A stretch of DNA of 64,000 nucleotides, taken from Acidobacteriota bacterium (lineage in GTDB: Bacteria > Acidobacteriota > Vicinamibacteria > Vicinamibacterales > CAVVIG01). How positions within the stretch are numbered: the first letter of the stretch is position 1; each line of letters begins with the position of its first letter. Both the position numbers and the translations under genes were made by a program. The notes beneath the pieces were generated by a model. It ran no database searches. It was not told where the DNA came from and saw only the letters and a list, made by a program, of their open reading frames with translations. The stretch is taken from positions 312,501-376,500 of the forward strand of contig QHWB01000031.1 of NCBI GenBank assembly GCA_003222395.1, in the 5' to 3' direction. Shown here in pieces: positions 9,419-21,772 of the stretch.

Positions 9419-10000
9419 TCACACCAGCACAGCGATGCCGATTACCGCAAGCGCGACGATGATCAACCAGAGCGTGAGCGTGCCGGCGACGCTGGCAGCG
9501 CGAGGATCGCGTTCGCGTTCCATCGCATACGCAATGGTCGACTGAGCGCTGAACGAGGCGCCGATCGCGGCGAGCAGCAGCAGCCATCCGGCGCCGAGCG
9601 CGACGCGGGCGCCGACGCTGCCGCCGGTGAGCCGCGTCGCGAAGAACAACGTCCCGAGCCAGCTCGCCACGGCGACGCCGGCCAGCAGGCGCAGCCGTCC
9701 GATTTCGCGATCGCCGGCCTGCCGCAGCAGCTCGAGCTGCAGCGCGCGCTCGGCGCGGTTGCGCTCCGCCTCGAGCTGCTCGCGCTCGAGCTCCAGCCGC
9801 CGCGTGTCGCGGTCGAACGCCTCCTTGAGCGCCGCCACGACGACGCCCGCAAGGCGCGTTTCGAGGCCGCCGAGCGCCCGCCCGGGATCGGCCTGCTGCA
9901 GCGTCTCGTTCTCCGACGCCATCGATCGCATCCTGCGGCTGCGCGCCAGATCGGTGACGCCGATCAGCGTGTCGAGAATGCGGAGCCAGGGAACTGCCAT
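9419..10000 (-). CDS. Coiled-coil membrane protein of unknown function
   Basis: Coiled coil RDTRRLELEREQLEAERNRAERALQLELLRQ followed by three predicted TM helices. Confidence 0.6.
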   Translation of the reverse strand: MAVPWLRILDTLIGVTDLARSRRMRSMASENETLQQADPGRALGGLETRLAGVVVAALKEAFDRDTRRLELEREQLEAERNRAERALQLELLRQAGDREIGRLRLLAGVAVASWLGTLFFATRLTGGSVGARVALGAGWLLLLAAIGASFSAQSTIAYAMERERDPRAASVAGTLTLWLIIVALAVIGIAVLV

Positions 10001-10039
10001 TACTGGTTGCTGGCTGCTGGAATGACCAACGACCAACGA

Positions 10040-11908
10040 CTAATTATGCAGCCATCGATCGCGGAACGCGCGCTGCGCCGACGTCATCGTTCCGCCGGCG
10101 GCTTCGATCGGTACGGCCTCGAGGTGTGGGTCTTCGGCAAGCGTCACGGTCGGTCGACGCGTGAGGCGCGTTCGATCGACGAAGACGACCTGCACGCGGT
10201 CGCCCGGCCTGTGCCGCTGCAACGCGGCGGCCGCGTCGTTCTCCGATCGGATCGGACGACCATCGATTTCGGTCACCTCATCGTCCTGTTCGAGTCCGGC
10301 TGCGTAGACCGGCCATGACGGCGAGACGATGGAGGCGACGCGCGCGCCGTTGCGCATCTCGTATTTCACGTCGCCCAGCCACGCGCGGCCGGCATTCCGC
10401 CTGCGAAGAGTCACTCCTGCGCGGCCGAGCAGCCGCTCGTAGTCCGCGACGTCGCGTCCCTCGATGTACTTCGCGAAGAACTCGCGCGCGAAGGCGCGAT
10501 CGCCGCTGACGCCGGCGAGCGTTTCCTCGGCGTCGGCCAGCGAGTACGGGCGATCGACGTAGCCTTCGCGCGCGCCGCCGGGCCGGCCGAACTTCTGCCA
10601 CATGGCCCGCATGAAGTCGTCGAGCGACACGCGGCCGTCGCTGCGATCGCGCAGCGAAAGATCGAGTGCGAGTGCGATGGCGCCCCCGAACGGATAGTAC
10701 GAGATGACGGTGTTCGCCCAGTTGGTGCGATCGACGGTCCGGCCACCGTCGATGAACGGCGCCATGCGGCTCATCTCGACGGCGGATCGAACGCCGCGGC
10801 CGGGATCGTTCACGACCGTGTCGACCAGGCCACCGACGATGGCGGCCGTCGCGGCGACGTCGACCAGCTGCGCGCGCTGCATCGCCAGCGGTCCGTAGTA
10901 CTGCGTGAAGCCTTCCGCGAGCCACAGGGAATCGGACAGGTTCGCGCGATCGAAATCGAACGGCTCGAGCCCTGACGGACGAATCCGTTCGACGTTCCAG
11001 CAGTGAAAGAATTCGTGCGCCACGGTTTCGAGAAGCCCCGTGCGCGAGCTGCCGATCGACCCCGACGAGGTCATGACGGTGCTGTTGCGATGCTCCATCC
11101 CGTCACCGCTCGCCCACGGCACATAGTCGGCGAGAAACGTGTAGTATCCCGGCTCGTACTGCGGGTACTCGCCGAAGATCGCGCCTTCCTGCCGAACGAT
11201 CTTCTCGACGTCCTTCACGTAGCCATCGAGCTCGGCGTCGGTCCCCGTGTGGTGCAGCGAGAAGCGGAACGTTCGCCCGCCCGCGGTGAACTGCCGAACG
11301 CTGACCGGGCCGAACTCCACCGGGCTGTCCATCAGGTACTGAAGATTGGGCGCGGTGAACTCGAGCGGAGACGACGAGGCGTGCAGCTGCGTGGCGACCT
11401 GCCAGCGCATGCCGGCGGGCTCCTCGAACGTGAGCGTCGCGGGACGATCGTCGAGGCCGTGCGCCCACATGATGGCCGCCGGCATGTTGATGTGCGCGTG
11501 CGTTTCGTCGACGGCGAGATACGTGCCGTCGACGCGATCGCCGTACACCTTGTAGCCCACCGTCACGCTGCCGCCGTGTCCCGCGACATTCCATCCGTAC
11601 GGGTCGGGCCTCGTCGGCTGTATCCCGCGACCGTCGGCGCCGACCGCGCCGACGTCGTACACGTTCTTCGCGAAATCATGAAGCGAATAGCGGCCGGGCG
11701 ACGATCGGCTCATCCTCAGCTCGAGCGTGCCCGATTCGAGATCCGGAAACGTCGCCTCGACCTGCATCCACCGATGCTGGGGCTGGGGAAACGAGAAGCG
11801 GTAGCGAATCGGAGAATCGCCGTGCAGCCGAACGTTGTGCGGGACACAGAAAGCGACGGCGGCGAGAAGGGCGAAGCCGGTGCGGATCAGCGGGCGCGAA
11901 ACATCCAT
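10040..11908 (-). CDS. M61 family peptidase with C-terminal PDZ domain
   Basis: ETVAHEFFHCWNVERIRP...LWLAEGFTQYYG zinc site; PDZ YAAGLEQDDEVTEIDGRPI. Confidence 0.92.
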   Translation of the reverse strand: MDVSRPLIRTGFALLAAVAFCVPHNVRLHGDSPIRYRFSFPQPQHRWMQVEATFPDLESGTLELRMSRSSPGRYSLHDFAKNVYDVGAVGADGRGIQPTRPDPYGWNVAGHGGSVTVGYKVYGDRVDGTYLAVDETHAHINMPAAIMWAHGLDDRPATLTFEEPAGMRWQVATQLHASSSPLEFTAPNLQYLMDSPVEFGPVSVRQFTAGGRTFRFSLHHTGTDAELDGYVKDVEKIVRQEGAIFGEYPQYEPGYYTFLADYVPWASGDGMEHRNSTVMTSSGSIGSSRTGLLETVAHEFFHCWNVERIRPSGLEPFDFDRANLSDSLWLAEGFTQYYGPLAMQRAQLVDVAATAAIVGGLVDTVVNDPGRGVRSAVEMSRMAPFIDGGRTVDRTNWANTVISYYPFGGAIALALDLSLRDRSDGRVSLDDFMRAMWQKFGRPGGAREGYVDRPYSLADAEETLAGVSGDRAFAREFFAKYIEGRDVADYERLLGRAGVTLRRRNAGRAWLGDVKYEMRNGARVASIVSPSWPVYAAGLEQDDEVTEIDGRPIRSENDAAAALQRHRPGDRVQVVFVDRTRLTRRPTVTLAEDPHLEAVPIEAAGGTMTSAQRAFRDRWLHN

Positions 11909-13236
11909 ATCGCATCGTACAGCGGCGATCGGCCGCCCTCGACCGTGGCGACGATGGCCGAGCGCGAGTGAATCGGCGACAGACCCGCGGCGCGGCCGGC
12001 CGCGGCGGCGAGGGGACGCGGCTCGTTGTGCAGCAGTATGCCATCGGGCGCCAGCATCAGCGCGATGTTGGCGAGCGCAAGCGACAGATCGGCGTCCGTC
12101 AGATACGGAAAGACGTTGGTGACGACGACGAGATCGAACTTTCGATCGAGTCGATCGACGACCGCGTCGAGCGTTGCCGCGTCGACGGCATCGGTGATTC
12201 CTGCGGACAGATCGATCGTCTTCGCCAGATGTCCCGGCGCGGCGGTACGGGCGGCCTCGACACCAATCGAACGTCCCAGCCTCTCGAAATAGCTGCGGTA
12301 GTCGTCGGTGAATCGGACGCGATCGGTCTCGCGGACGCCGCTGACGAGCATCAGGTGTGGCCGCGTGCCGCGCGAGCCGCGCACCCAGTCGACGACGTGC
12401 GCGTTGATGTCAGCGGCGGTGACGTGGAGCGTCGCGCGGTCCGCCAGGCCGCGGCCGAGAAGCGAATCGATCACCGCGAACGGCTGATAGCTTTGCGGCT
12501 CTCCGCTCTCGACCAGCCCCGTGCGCGGCGCCACGTCGAGGCCCGGTCCGACGATGAGCACTTCACGAATGCGGCAGCGCGGCTCGAGCTCGCGCAGCGT
12601 CGCCAGCTCCAGATCGACGAGGTATCCGGCCTCGACCGACGTGTCGGTGCTCAGCCCGCGTTGTTGGTACAGCAGACCGGTCGCCGCCGCGGCGTCAGCA
12701 TCCGCAGCCGCGACGAATTCCTTGTCGTAGAGGAACCGCATCGCGCGCGCGTACTCGCCGAGGATCGAGGATCGCCGCGTCGCGCGATCGGGATATGCCC
12801 GCGCCGCGATCTCCCGGAAGTATGAGAGGCGCGGGCTCGGATCGCCGCCGTCGATCGCCTTGAGGAGCGCGTCGACGCGTGCCGCGACGTCAGGAGGAAT
12901 CGACCGCCGGTCGATGAACGCCTTCGCGCTCAGCGCCGGTTCGATCGCCGGCAGGCTCGTGAACGACGCCGACTGCAGCGTGTAGTAAACGAGGTGATCG
13001 AGCTCGCCTTCCCGGACCCGCTTCTGGTTTCGTTCGCGGACACTGCCGATGTAGGCGGTAAAGGTCGGTCCGCTGAGCCCGTGGGCTTCGAGGATCTGCT
13101 GGAGCGGCCGGGCGAGATCATCCCACCGGATCTCGCGAATAACGGAGTCGGCGCTTAGCGTCGCCCCGATCGCGAAGACAAGCGAAACAGCAATGCAGAA
13201 GTTCTTAGCCACAGAGAACATCGAGACACAGAGCAA
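11887..13236 (-). CDS. SAM-dependent methyltransferase-like protein with N-terminal signal sequence
   Basis: VLIVGPGLDVAPRTGL and FDLVVVTNVFPYLTDADLSLALANIALMLAPDGILLHNE; N-terminus overlaps the CACAGAG repeat. Confidence 0.65.
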   Translation of the reverse strand: MLCVSMFSVAKNFCIAVSLVFAIGATLSADSVIREIRWDDLARPLQQILEAHGLSGPTFTAYIGSVRERNQKRVREGELDHLVYYTLQSASFTSLPAIEPALSAKAFIDRRSIPPDVAARVDALLKAIDGGDPSPRLSYFREIAARAYPDRATRRSSILGEYARAMRFLYDKEFVAAADADAAAATGLLYQQRGLSTDTSVEAGYLVDLELATLRELEPRCRIREVLIVGPGLDVAPRTGLVESGEPQSYQPFAVIDSLLGRGLADRATLHVTAADINAHVVDWVRGSRGTRPHLMLVSGVRETDRVRFTDDYRSYFERLGRSIGVEAARTAAPGHLAKTIDLSAGITDAVDAATLDAVVDRLDRKFDLVVVTNVFPYLTDADLSLALANIALMLAPDGILLHNEPRPLAAAAGRAAGLSPIHSRSAIVATVEGGRSPLYDAIWMFRAR

Positions 13237-13380
13237 GGATTAGCCACGGAGACACAGAGACACTGAGAAAAGCAAAGCAAACGCAGAGATCGCCAGTATG
13301 AGTACGGCAAAGTGAACGCCGACCGGGTCGACGGCGGCGGCCTGCGGAGCAGGCCGCTGGGCCTCTGTCTCCGTGGCTTA
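13205..13380. repeat. CACAGAGA-armed hairpin element, copy 1 (degenerate)
   Basis: Arms ttagccacagaga.../gcctctgtctccgtggctta; core hairpins CGAC-CGG-GTCG (13320-13330) and GCGGCCTGC-GGA-GCAGGCCGC (13337-13357). Confidence 0.75.
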
Positions 13381-13395
13381 TCCAAACTTCATCGT

Positions 13396-16300
13396 TCAAA
13401 ATAGCAGCTTGATGCCAAGCTGGCCGTACCGCGGGAAGTTCGACTGGCGCACGACCGTCCGATCGATCGTTCCGAACAGTGAGTTGGTCGGATTGTTCTC
13501 GTACTGGCGCTCGTCGTAGATCACCTGGTTCAGCACGTTGTACAGCTCGAACCGGAGCTGCAGCCGCACGCTGCGCGTCAACTGCGTTGTCTTGGCGAAG
13601 TTGATGTCGAACTGATAGAACGGCGGCCGACGGATGCCGTTGTCGCGGAAGTTCACGTACGTGCCGGTGTAATTCGGCTTGATGATGAAGTTCGGCTCCG
13701 TGCAGCCGGCGGCCACCGAGTAGCTGAGCATGGTGACGACGCCCGCATCGCTCATCTGCGCCACGCACGGCCTGACCGCGCGAATCACCCCCGCGTCGAA
13801 GTCGACGTTGTCGATCGCCGCGTCCTTCACGTAAATGACGTTCTGCGGCAGGCCCCACGGCCGGCCGCTGTTGAACAGCCACATGCCCGCGACTTCCCAG
13901 CCCGCGGCGAGGCCATTGACGATCGAGCTCGACGTCGACAGGAACTTCTGTTCGCGTCCGAATGGCAGGTGGTACACCCCGGACACGGTGACGCGGTGAC
14001 GCCGATCGCTCTCGAAGGGCGACCGTTGGACGATCCGATCGACGTCGGTGATGAGCGGGTTCACGTTGTTGTTCCCGCCGATATCATTCGCGCCGCCGTT
14101 TTCCTCGATCATCTTCGACAACGTGTAGGTGCCGGAGAGCGTGAGGCCGGTCGACACGCGCTTGTTCGCGACGAACTGCGCCGAGTTGTACCAAATCCGG
14201 CCGTCGTTGCGGTCGAACATCGTGATGCTGCCGAACTGCGGGAACGGCCGGCTCAGCTCGTAACGCGACAACGTCGGGCTCGTGAAGCGCGCCGTCCCTT
14301 CGAAGCCGGGCACCTGGAAGAAGGGATTCGGCAGCAGCTCGTTGCAGAAGGCGACGCTGCCGCCTTTCGTCGGATCGCAGCGATCGCGCAGCGACAGCGG
14401 CGGCTCGTTGAATCCTCCCCAGCGGTTCTGCTCCTGTCTCGTGCGGCTGCCGACGTAGGAGAGCTCGATCGTCGTCCGCCACGGCAGCTCGCGCTGCGCG
14501 CCGATCGAGAACTGGTGAACGTACGGATTGACGAAGTCGGGATTCGAGAAACCGACAGTGCGGCCGAGAAACGTCTGCAGCCCCTGCGACGATCCCGGAG
14601 CTGGCGCGATGCCCTGTGAGAAGGGATTCGACAACGCGAACGTCGACGTGCGGTCGGCATCGAGCGACGTAATCAGCGGTGTCTGGACACCGAAGCCGTT
14701 CGACGCGGAGATGCTGACGACGTTGAGGTAATAGAGCCCATAGCCGCCGCGCACGACGGTCTTCTCGCCGAGCAGATAGGCGAACCCGACGCGCGGCTGG
14801 ACGTTGTTTCGATCCCATTGGTACGGGTACTTCGGGTTGCCGCCGACGTCGACGAATCCGAGGCCACCGCGCACCTGATAGCCGGGGAACTGCTGCTGGT
14901 CGATCCGCGACGACGCGGGGTTGATCGTCTGTGTGTCGAACCCGTAGTTGAGCCGGTCGTCCCGTTCGAACACCGGCGTGTTCAGGTCCCAGCGGAATCC
15001 GAGATTCACGGTGAACCGGTCCGTCACCTTCCAGTCGTCCTGCACCCACGGTGCCGCGTAACGCCACCGGAACGTCGGATAGAAGTTGTTCTCGACGATG
15101 CCGAACGCCGGCGCGCCGAGCAGGAACGACGCGATGGAATTGCCGCTGAGCGCATCGGCCGCGTTGAAGACCCGCTGGGTGAACCGGCGGTCGAACGTCA
15201 TCACGAACAGATTGAAGTTGATCTCGCGCGTGTACCATGTGAGCCGCATGTCGAGGCCGCCGCGGACGCTGTGCGCGCCTTTCACCAGCGAAAAGTTCGG
15301 TTGCAGGCTGAATCCCGTCGTCGTCTCGCTGTTGCGGCTGTTGCGTCCGAGGTTCTGGTACTCGGTCGTCCCGCCGGTTGACGCGCCGAAGCCGCTCGGC
15401 GCGCTCGCCGTCGTCACGAAATTCAGCCGTGGAAACACCTTGTTCGGAAGCTGATTGACGAACGACGCGGGGAAGCCGAGCTCGGCGGGGTTGGAATTCA
15501 GGCCCGGATCCGACCGCGCGAGCTCGAGGTACTGATTGAGGCCGGCGCGAACGTTCAGGATGAACGACGAGCTCACGGTTCGAACCCAGTCGGCGACGCC
15601 CGTGTGGTTGATGCGCCACAGCGGCAGCTGGCCGTCCTGTGCCGGTCCGCTCGTGATGCCGTTCGTGCTGCGCTGCTCGGTCCGCTTGTTGTAGGCATAG
15701 CGCACGAACATCCTCGTCTTGCTGCTGATGTTCTGATCGACCTTCATCGCGACGTTGTGGAAGGTGTCGAACGCCAGGTTCGGCGCGAAGACGAAGTTGT
15801 TGCGCCATGGATCGCTTCCGACCGGCGCCGAGGCGTTCGGCTGCAGGAAGTACTGCGAGAGCCGCTGCGCCATCGGGTCGATGCGGTTGGCGGGAATGAC
15901 GTTGCCGGGGAACGGATCGCGGATCCACTGTCCGTTTTCCAGGCGTCCGGTCGCCGGATCGTAAATGGTGATGAGACGTCCCTGCGCGTCCCGCAGGTTG
16001 CTGAAGTCGCCGCGAAGCTGCGCCGCATCGGGCACCGTGTAGGTCGCCGGGTTGGGCGTCGCTTCCTTGTAGCCTTCGTAGTTGAACATGAAGAACGTCT
16101 TGTTGCGCCCGTCGTACAGCCCCGGAATCTGGACCGGGCCGTCGACCTGGAAGCCGTATTGATCCAACTTGTGATCCGGCTTCTCGCGGTCGTTCACCTT
16201 GAAGAAGTACTCGTTCGAGTCGAGCTCTTTTCGGCGCGCGAACTCGTACGCGGCTCCATGAAACGTGTTCGTGCCGGACTTCAACGAGACGTTGATGACG

Positions 16301-17028
16301 CCGCCGGCCGTCCGCCCGTACTGCGCGTCGTAGCTGTTGGTGACGATCTTGAACTCCTGCACCGAATCGACCGGCGGCACGTACGCGATGTTGTTGCCGC
16401 CCTGGATGGAGTTGTTCGGCGCGCCGTCGAGCAGGAACTCGTTGTTGCGGTTCTGGCCGCCGTTGATCGACCAGTCGGCGATGGCGCCGTTGTCGAACGG
16501 CCGCTGGTAGATCGCCGGACCGTTGTAGGTGATGCCCGGCGCGAGGTAGGACAGCATGAACGGGTTGCGGGCGTTGAGCGGCAGCTCGGTGACGCGCTGG
16601 TTGTCGATGACCATGCCGCGGTCCGCCTTCGACGTCTCGATGAGCGGCGATTCTCCGATGACGGTCACCGTCTCGGAAATCGATCCGACCTGCATCGTCA
16701 TGTTGAGCGTCACCGTCTGGCCCACTTCGAGCTGCATGCGCTCCTGCGTCCACTTGCGGAATCCCTCGAGCTCGGCTGCAAGCGTGTACACGCCGGGCTT
16801 CAGAAACGGGAGCGAGTAGACGCCGTCGGCGCTCGTGATGGCCGTCGCGATCTCGTTCGTCTGCGTATTGGTGGCGCTCACGGTCACGCCCGGAATCGGC
16901 AGTCCCGCGGCATCGACCACGCGACCCGTCACCGTCGCGCGAAACTCCTGCGACCACGCAGATGGAGAAACGAGACAGGCGAGAACGAGGAGGATCTGCA
17001 CGCTGATGCGCGGCGAGAAATTGATCAT
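13396..17028 (-). CDS. TonB-dependent receptor, Oar-like, with N-terminal carboxypeptidase regulatory-like domain
   Basis: ATVTGRVVDAAGLPIPGVTVSATNTQTNEIATAITSADGVYSLPFLKPGVYTL; plug and beta-barrel repeats; 1210 aa. Confidence 0.92.
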   Translation of the reverse strand: MINFSPRISVQILLVLACLVSPSAWSQEFRATVTGRVVDAAGLPIPGVTVSATNTQTNEIATAITSADGVYSLPFLKPGVYTLAAELEGFRKWTQERMQLEVGQTVTLNMTMQVGSISETVTVIGESPLIETSKADRGMVIDNQRVTELPLNARNPFMLSYLAPGITYNGPAIYQRPFDNGAIADWSINGGQNRNNEFLLDGAPNNSIQGGNNIAYVPPVDSVQEFKIVTNSYDAQYGRTAGGVINVSLKSGTNTFHGAAYEFARRKELDSNEYFFKVNDREKPDHKLDQYGFQVDGPVQIPGLYDGRNKTFFMFNYEGYKEATPNPATYTVPDAAQLRGDFSNLRDAQGRLITIYDPATGRLENGQWIRDPFPGNVIPANRIDPMAQRLSQYFLQPNASAPVGSDPWRNNFVFAPNLAFDTFHNVAMKVDQNISSKTRMFVRYAYNKRTEQRSTNGITSGPAQDGQLPLWRINHTGVADWVRTVSSSFILNVRAGLNQYLELARSDPGLNSNPAELGFPASFVNQLPNKVFPRLNFVTTASAPSGFGASTGGTTEYQNLGRNSRNSETTTGFSLQPNFSLVKGAHSVRGGLDMRLTWYTREINFNLFVMTFDRRFTQRVFNAADALSGNSIASFLLGAPAFGIVENNFYPTFRWRYAAPWVQDDWKVTDRFTVNLGFRWDLNTPVFERDDRLNYGFDTQTINPASSRIDQQQFPGYQVRGGLGFVDVGGNPKYPYQWDRNNVQPRVGFAYLLGEKTVVRGGYGLYYLNVVSISASNGFGVQTPLITSLDADRTSTFALSNPFSQGIAPAPGSSQGLQTFLGRTVGFSNPDFVNPYVHQFSIGAQRELPWRTTIELSYVGSRTRQEQNRWGGFNEPPLSLRDRCDPTKGGSVAFCNELLPNPFFQVPGFEGTARFTSPTLSRYELSRPFPQFGSITMFDRNDGRIWYNSAQFVANKRVSTGLTLSGTYTLSKMIEENGGANDIGGNNNVNPLITDVDRIVQRSPFESDRRHRVTVSGVYHLPFGREQKFLSTSSSIVNGLAAGWEVAGMWLFNSGRPWGLPQNVIYVKDAAIDNVDFDAGVIRAVRPCVAQMSDAGVVTMLSYSVAAGCTEPNFIIKPNYTGTYVNFRDNGIRRPPFYQFDINFAKTTQLTRSVRLQLRFELYNVLNQVIYDERQYENNPTNSLFGTIDRTVVRQSNFPRYGQLGIKLLF

Positions 17029-17118
17029 CAGTTTCCTCCAGCGCAGTTTGACCCCGCAGTATAGGTGCAGCGGCCGCGAACGCGAGGAAAAAGTCTTGCG
17101 CGCGGCGGCGTCTCGAAG

Positions 17119-17142
17119 TGGTCAGACCAGAAGGTCAGACCA
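17119..17142. promoter_or_regulatory. Candidate FadR/GntR-type operator, two copies spaced 13 bp
   Basis: TGGTCAGACCA (17119-17129) and AGGTCAGACCA (17132-17142), about 90 bp upstream of the TonB receptor start. Confidence 0.55.
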
Positions 17143-17151
17143 GCGGCGGCA

Positions 17152-17814
17152 TCATCTGCTGGCGGGGTGAGCGTGGCGACCGGCGATCGACTGCAGAAGA
17201 TCGTCGAGGTACGGCCAGATGTTGTCGGCGATCGCGCGCGCGCCCGCGGCGTTGGGATGCGCTCGATCGGGCTGCATCATCTCGGGATTGCCGATCACGT
17301 TCAGCAGCATGAACGGCACCAGCGGCACCTGATATTTCCCGGCGAGCTCGCGATACGCGTTGTGGAAGGCGACCGAATAGTCCCACCCGTGAATCGGGAG
17401 CGCCTCCATCCCGCACAGCAGCACCGAGATGCCGCGCGCCTGCGCGGTCTCGATGATGCGACCCAGGTTCGCCTCGAGCTGCGCGATCGGCACCCCGCGC
17501 AGCCCGTCGTTCGCGCCCAGCGCGACGATGAGCACCCGAACGTCGCCGTCGAGGGCGCGCTCGAGGCGCCGGACGCCGCCGGCTGAGGTATCGCCCGAGA
17601 TGCCCGCATTCACCATCGTGAATTCGAGTTCTTGTGCGTCGAGGCGCTGTTGCAGGACGGCCGGGTAGGCGCTATCGACGCCGATGCCGCGGCCCGACGT
17701 CAGGCTGTCGCCAAGCGCGACGATGCGTGCGCGCGCAGACGATTGCGCCGGTTGAGCCGAAGAAATCACGAGAGCCGACACGAGTGGCAGGAGAAAGCTC
17801 GACAGAATCATCAA
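17152..17814 (-). CDS. SGNH/GDSL hydrolase (TesA-type arylesterase)
   Basis: IVALGDSLTSGRG, NAGISGDTSAGG, VALGANDGLRG, DRAHPNAAG blocks. Confidence 0.9.
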   Translation of the reverse strand: MMILSSFLLPLVSALVISSAQPAQSSARARIVALGDSLTSGRGIGVDSAYPAVLQQRLDAQELEFTMVNAGISGDTSAGGVRRLERALDGDVRVLIVALGANDGLRGVPIAQLEANLGRIIETAQARGISVLLCGMEALPIHGWDYSVAFHNAYRELAGKYQVPLVPFMLLNVIGNPEMMQPDRAHPNAAGARAIADNIWPYLDDLLQSIAGRHAHPASR

Positions 17815-17833
17815 CAGGAACCTTTCCTTACAA

Positions 17834-20335
<2,502 letters not shown>

Positions 20336-20339
20336 CGAA

Positions 20340-20777
20340 TCAGCGCATATCCAGCTCGTTGAGCGGCACGTCCCAGTGCGCGTCGAGGATCTCGAACCGG
20401 CGCTGCTCTTCCTTGAGGAACTTCTGCCGATCGGGATAGAGCCGCTTCTGGATTTCTTCCTCGCCCGAGGGCCCGGTCATCGCCGCCGCATCCTTGAACA
20501 CGATCTGCACGGCGAACGTCCAGTCGGCGCGTCCGTCGCCGTGATAGGTCGGGACGAACGTCTTCACGCCGACGAGCCGGCCGCCCTTGATCTCCTCGCG
20601 CAGCACCGGCAGGTGATTGCGCGCGAACAGCGACTGAAACTCTTCCTGGAATCCCCATTTCACGCGGTAGAAGTACCAGACGGTCCGCTGCGGGCTCGCG
20701 GCGTTCTGCGCCGCGGGCGATTGCGCGTGGCCGACCGCCGACAGCAGGAGCAGCGATCCCAGAACGATGTGCCGCAT
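20340..20777 (-). CDS. Secreted protein of unknown function
   Basis: 145 aa ORF with signal peptide MRHIVLGSLLLLSAVGHAQS. Confidence 0.6.
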   Translation of the reverse strand: MRHIVLGSLLLLSAVGHAQSPAAQNAASPQRTVWYFYRVKWGFQEEFQSLFARNHLPVLREEIKGGRLVGVKTFVPTYHGDGRADWTFAVQIVFKDAAAMTGPSGEEEIQKRLYPDRQKFLKEEQRRFEILDAHWDVPLNELDMR

Positions 20778-20781
20778 ACGG

Positions 20782-21711
20782 TCACCTCACCAGAGCGCAG
20801 AGAAACTCGAACATCACGTTTGCCGCCAGCACCGCCGTGATCTGACCCGGACCGTCGAAGAGCGGCGCCACTTCGACGATGTCGCCGCCGACGAGCGACA
20901 GGCCGCGCAGCCCGCGAACGAGGCGGATGGCTTCGTGGCTCGTCAACCCGCCGACCTCGGGCGTACCGGTTCCGGGCGCGAACGCCGGATCGACGCCGTC
21001 GATATCGAACGTCATGTACGCAGGACCGGTGACGATGCGCCGGATCTCGTCGATGGTCCACGCGACGCCGCGATCCTTCACCTGATCGATGTCGACGACG
21101 GTGATGCCGTGCTCGCGGTGGAAGTCGAAGTCGTCCTCGCCGTACATCGGTCCGCGAATGCCCACCTGCACGAACCGGCGGCCGTCGACGAGACCCTCTT
21201 CGATCGCGCGCCGGAACATCGTGCCGTGGAAGTACTTGCCGCCGAAGTACTCGTCCCACGTGTCGATGTGCGCATCGAACTGCACGAGGCCGAGCTGGCC
21301 GTGACGACGCGCGAGCGCGCGCAGAACCGGCAGCGTGATCGAGTGGTCGCCGCCGACCACGATCGGCCGCGCGCCGGCGTCGGCGATCTGGCCGATGCGC
21401 GCGTCGATCGCGTCGTAGGCCTTCTCGATGCTCACCGGCGGCGGGTCGACGTCGCCCGCGTCGGCGACGTTGAGGCGATCGAAGGGGGCGACCTTCTGGA
21501 AGGAGTTGTAGGTGCGGATGAGCGACGACTGATGGCGAACCTCGCGCGGCCCGAGCCGCGCGCCCGGCCGGTACGACGTGCCGCCGTCGTACGGCACGCC
21601 GACGATCGCGACGTCGACGCCGGCGAGATCGTCGGTGTGAGGGAGGCGCATGAACGTCGCGGGCTGCGCGAAGCGCGGAGACTTGAACGAAGGGCGCGGC
21701 TGATTGTTCAT
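20782..21711 (-). CDS. Agmatinase/arginase family ureohydrolase
   Basis: VVGGDHSITLPV, QFDAHIDTWDEYFG, MTFDIDGVDPAFAPGTGTPEVGG metal-site motifs. Confidence 0.9.
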   Translation of the reverse strand: MNNQPRPSFKSPRFAQPATFMRLPHTDDLAGVDVAIVGVPYDGGTSYRPGARLGPREVRHQSSLIRTYNSFQKVAPFDRLNVADAGDVDPPPVSIEKAYDAIDARIGQIADAGARPIVVGGDHSITLPVLRALARRHGQLGLVQFDAHIDTWDEYFGGKYFHGTMFRRAIEEGLVDGRRFVQVGIRGPMYGEDDFDFHREHGITVVDIDQVKDRGVAWTIDEIRRIVTGPAYMTFDIDGVDPAFAPGTGTPEVGGLTSHEAIRLVRGLRGLSLVGGDIVEVAPLFDGPGQITAVLAANVMFEFLCALVR

Positions 21712-21772
21712 CGCCGGCAATTCTACGGCTTCTCGCCGTCGTCTTCCTCTTTTCCACGCATCGTGATCTATA

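Noticed and set aside
14084-16957. 957-aa minus ORF inside the TonB receptor
   Set aside because: Alternate frame of the receptor gene; low-complexity Arg-rich translation, no homology signature.
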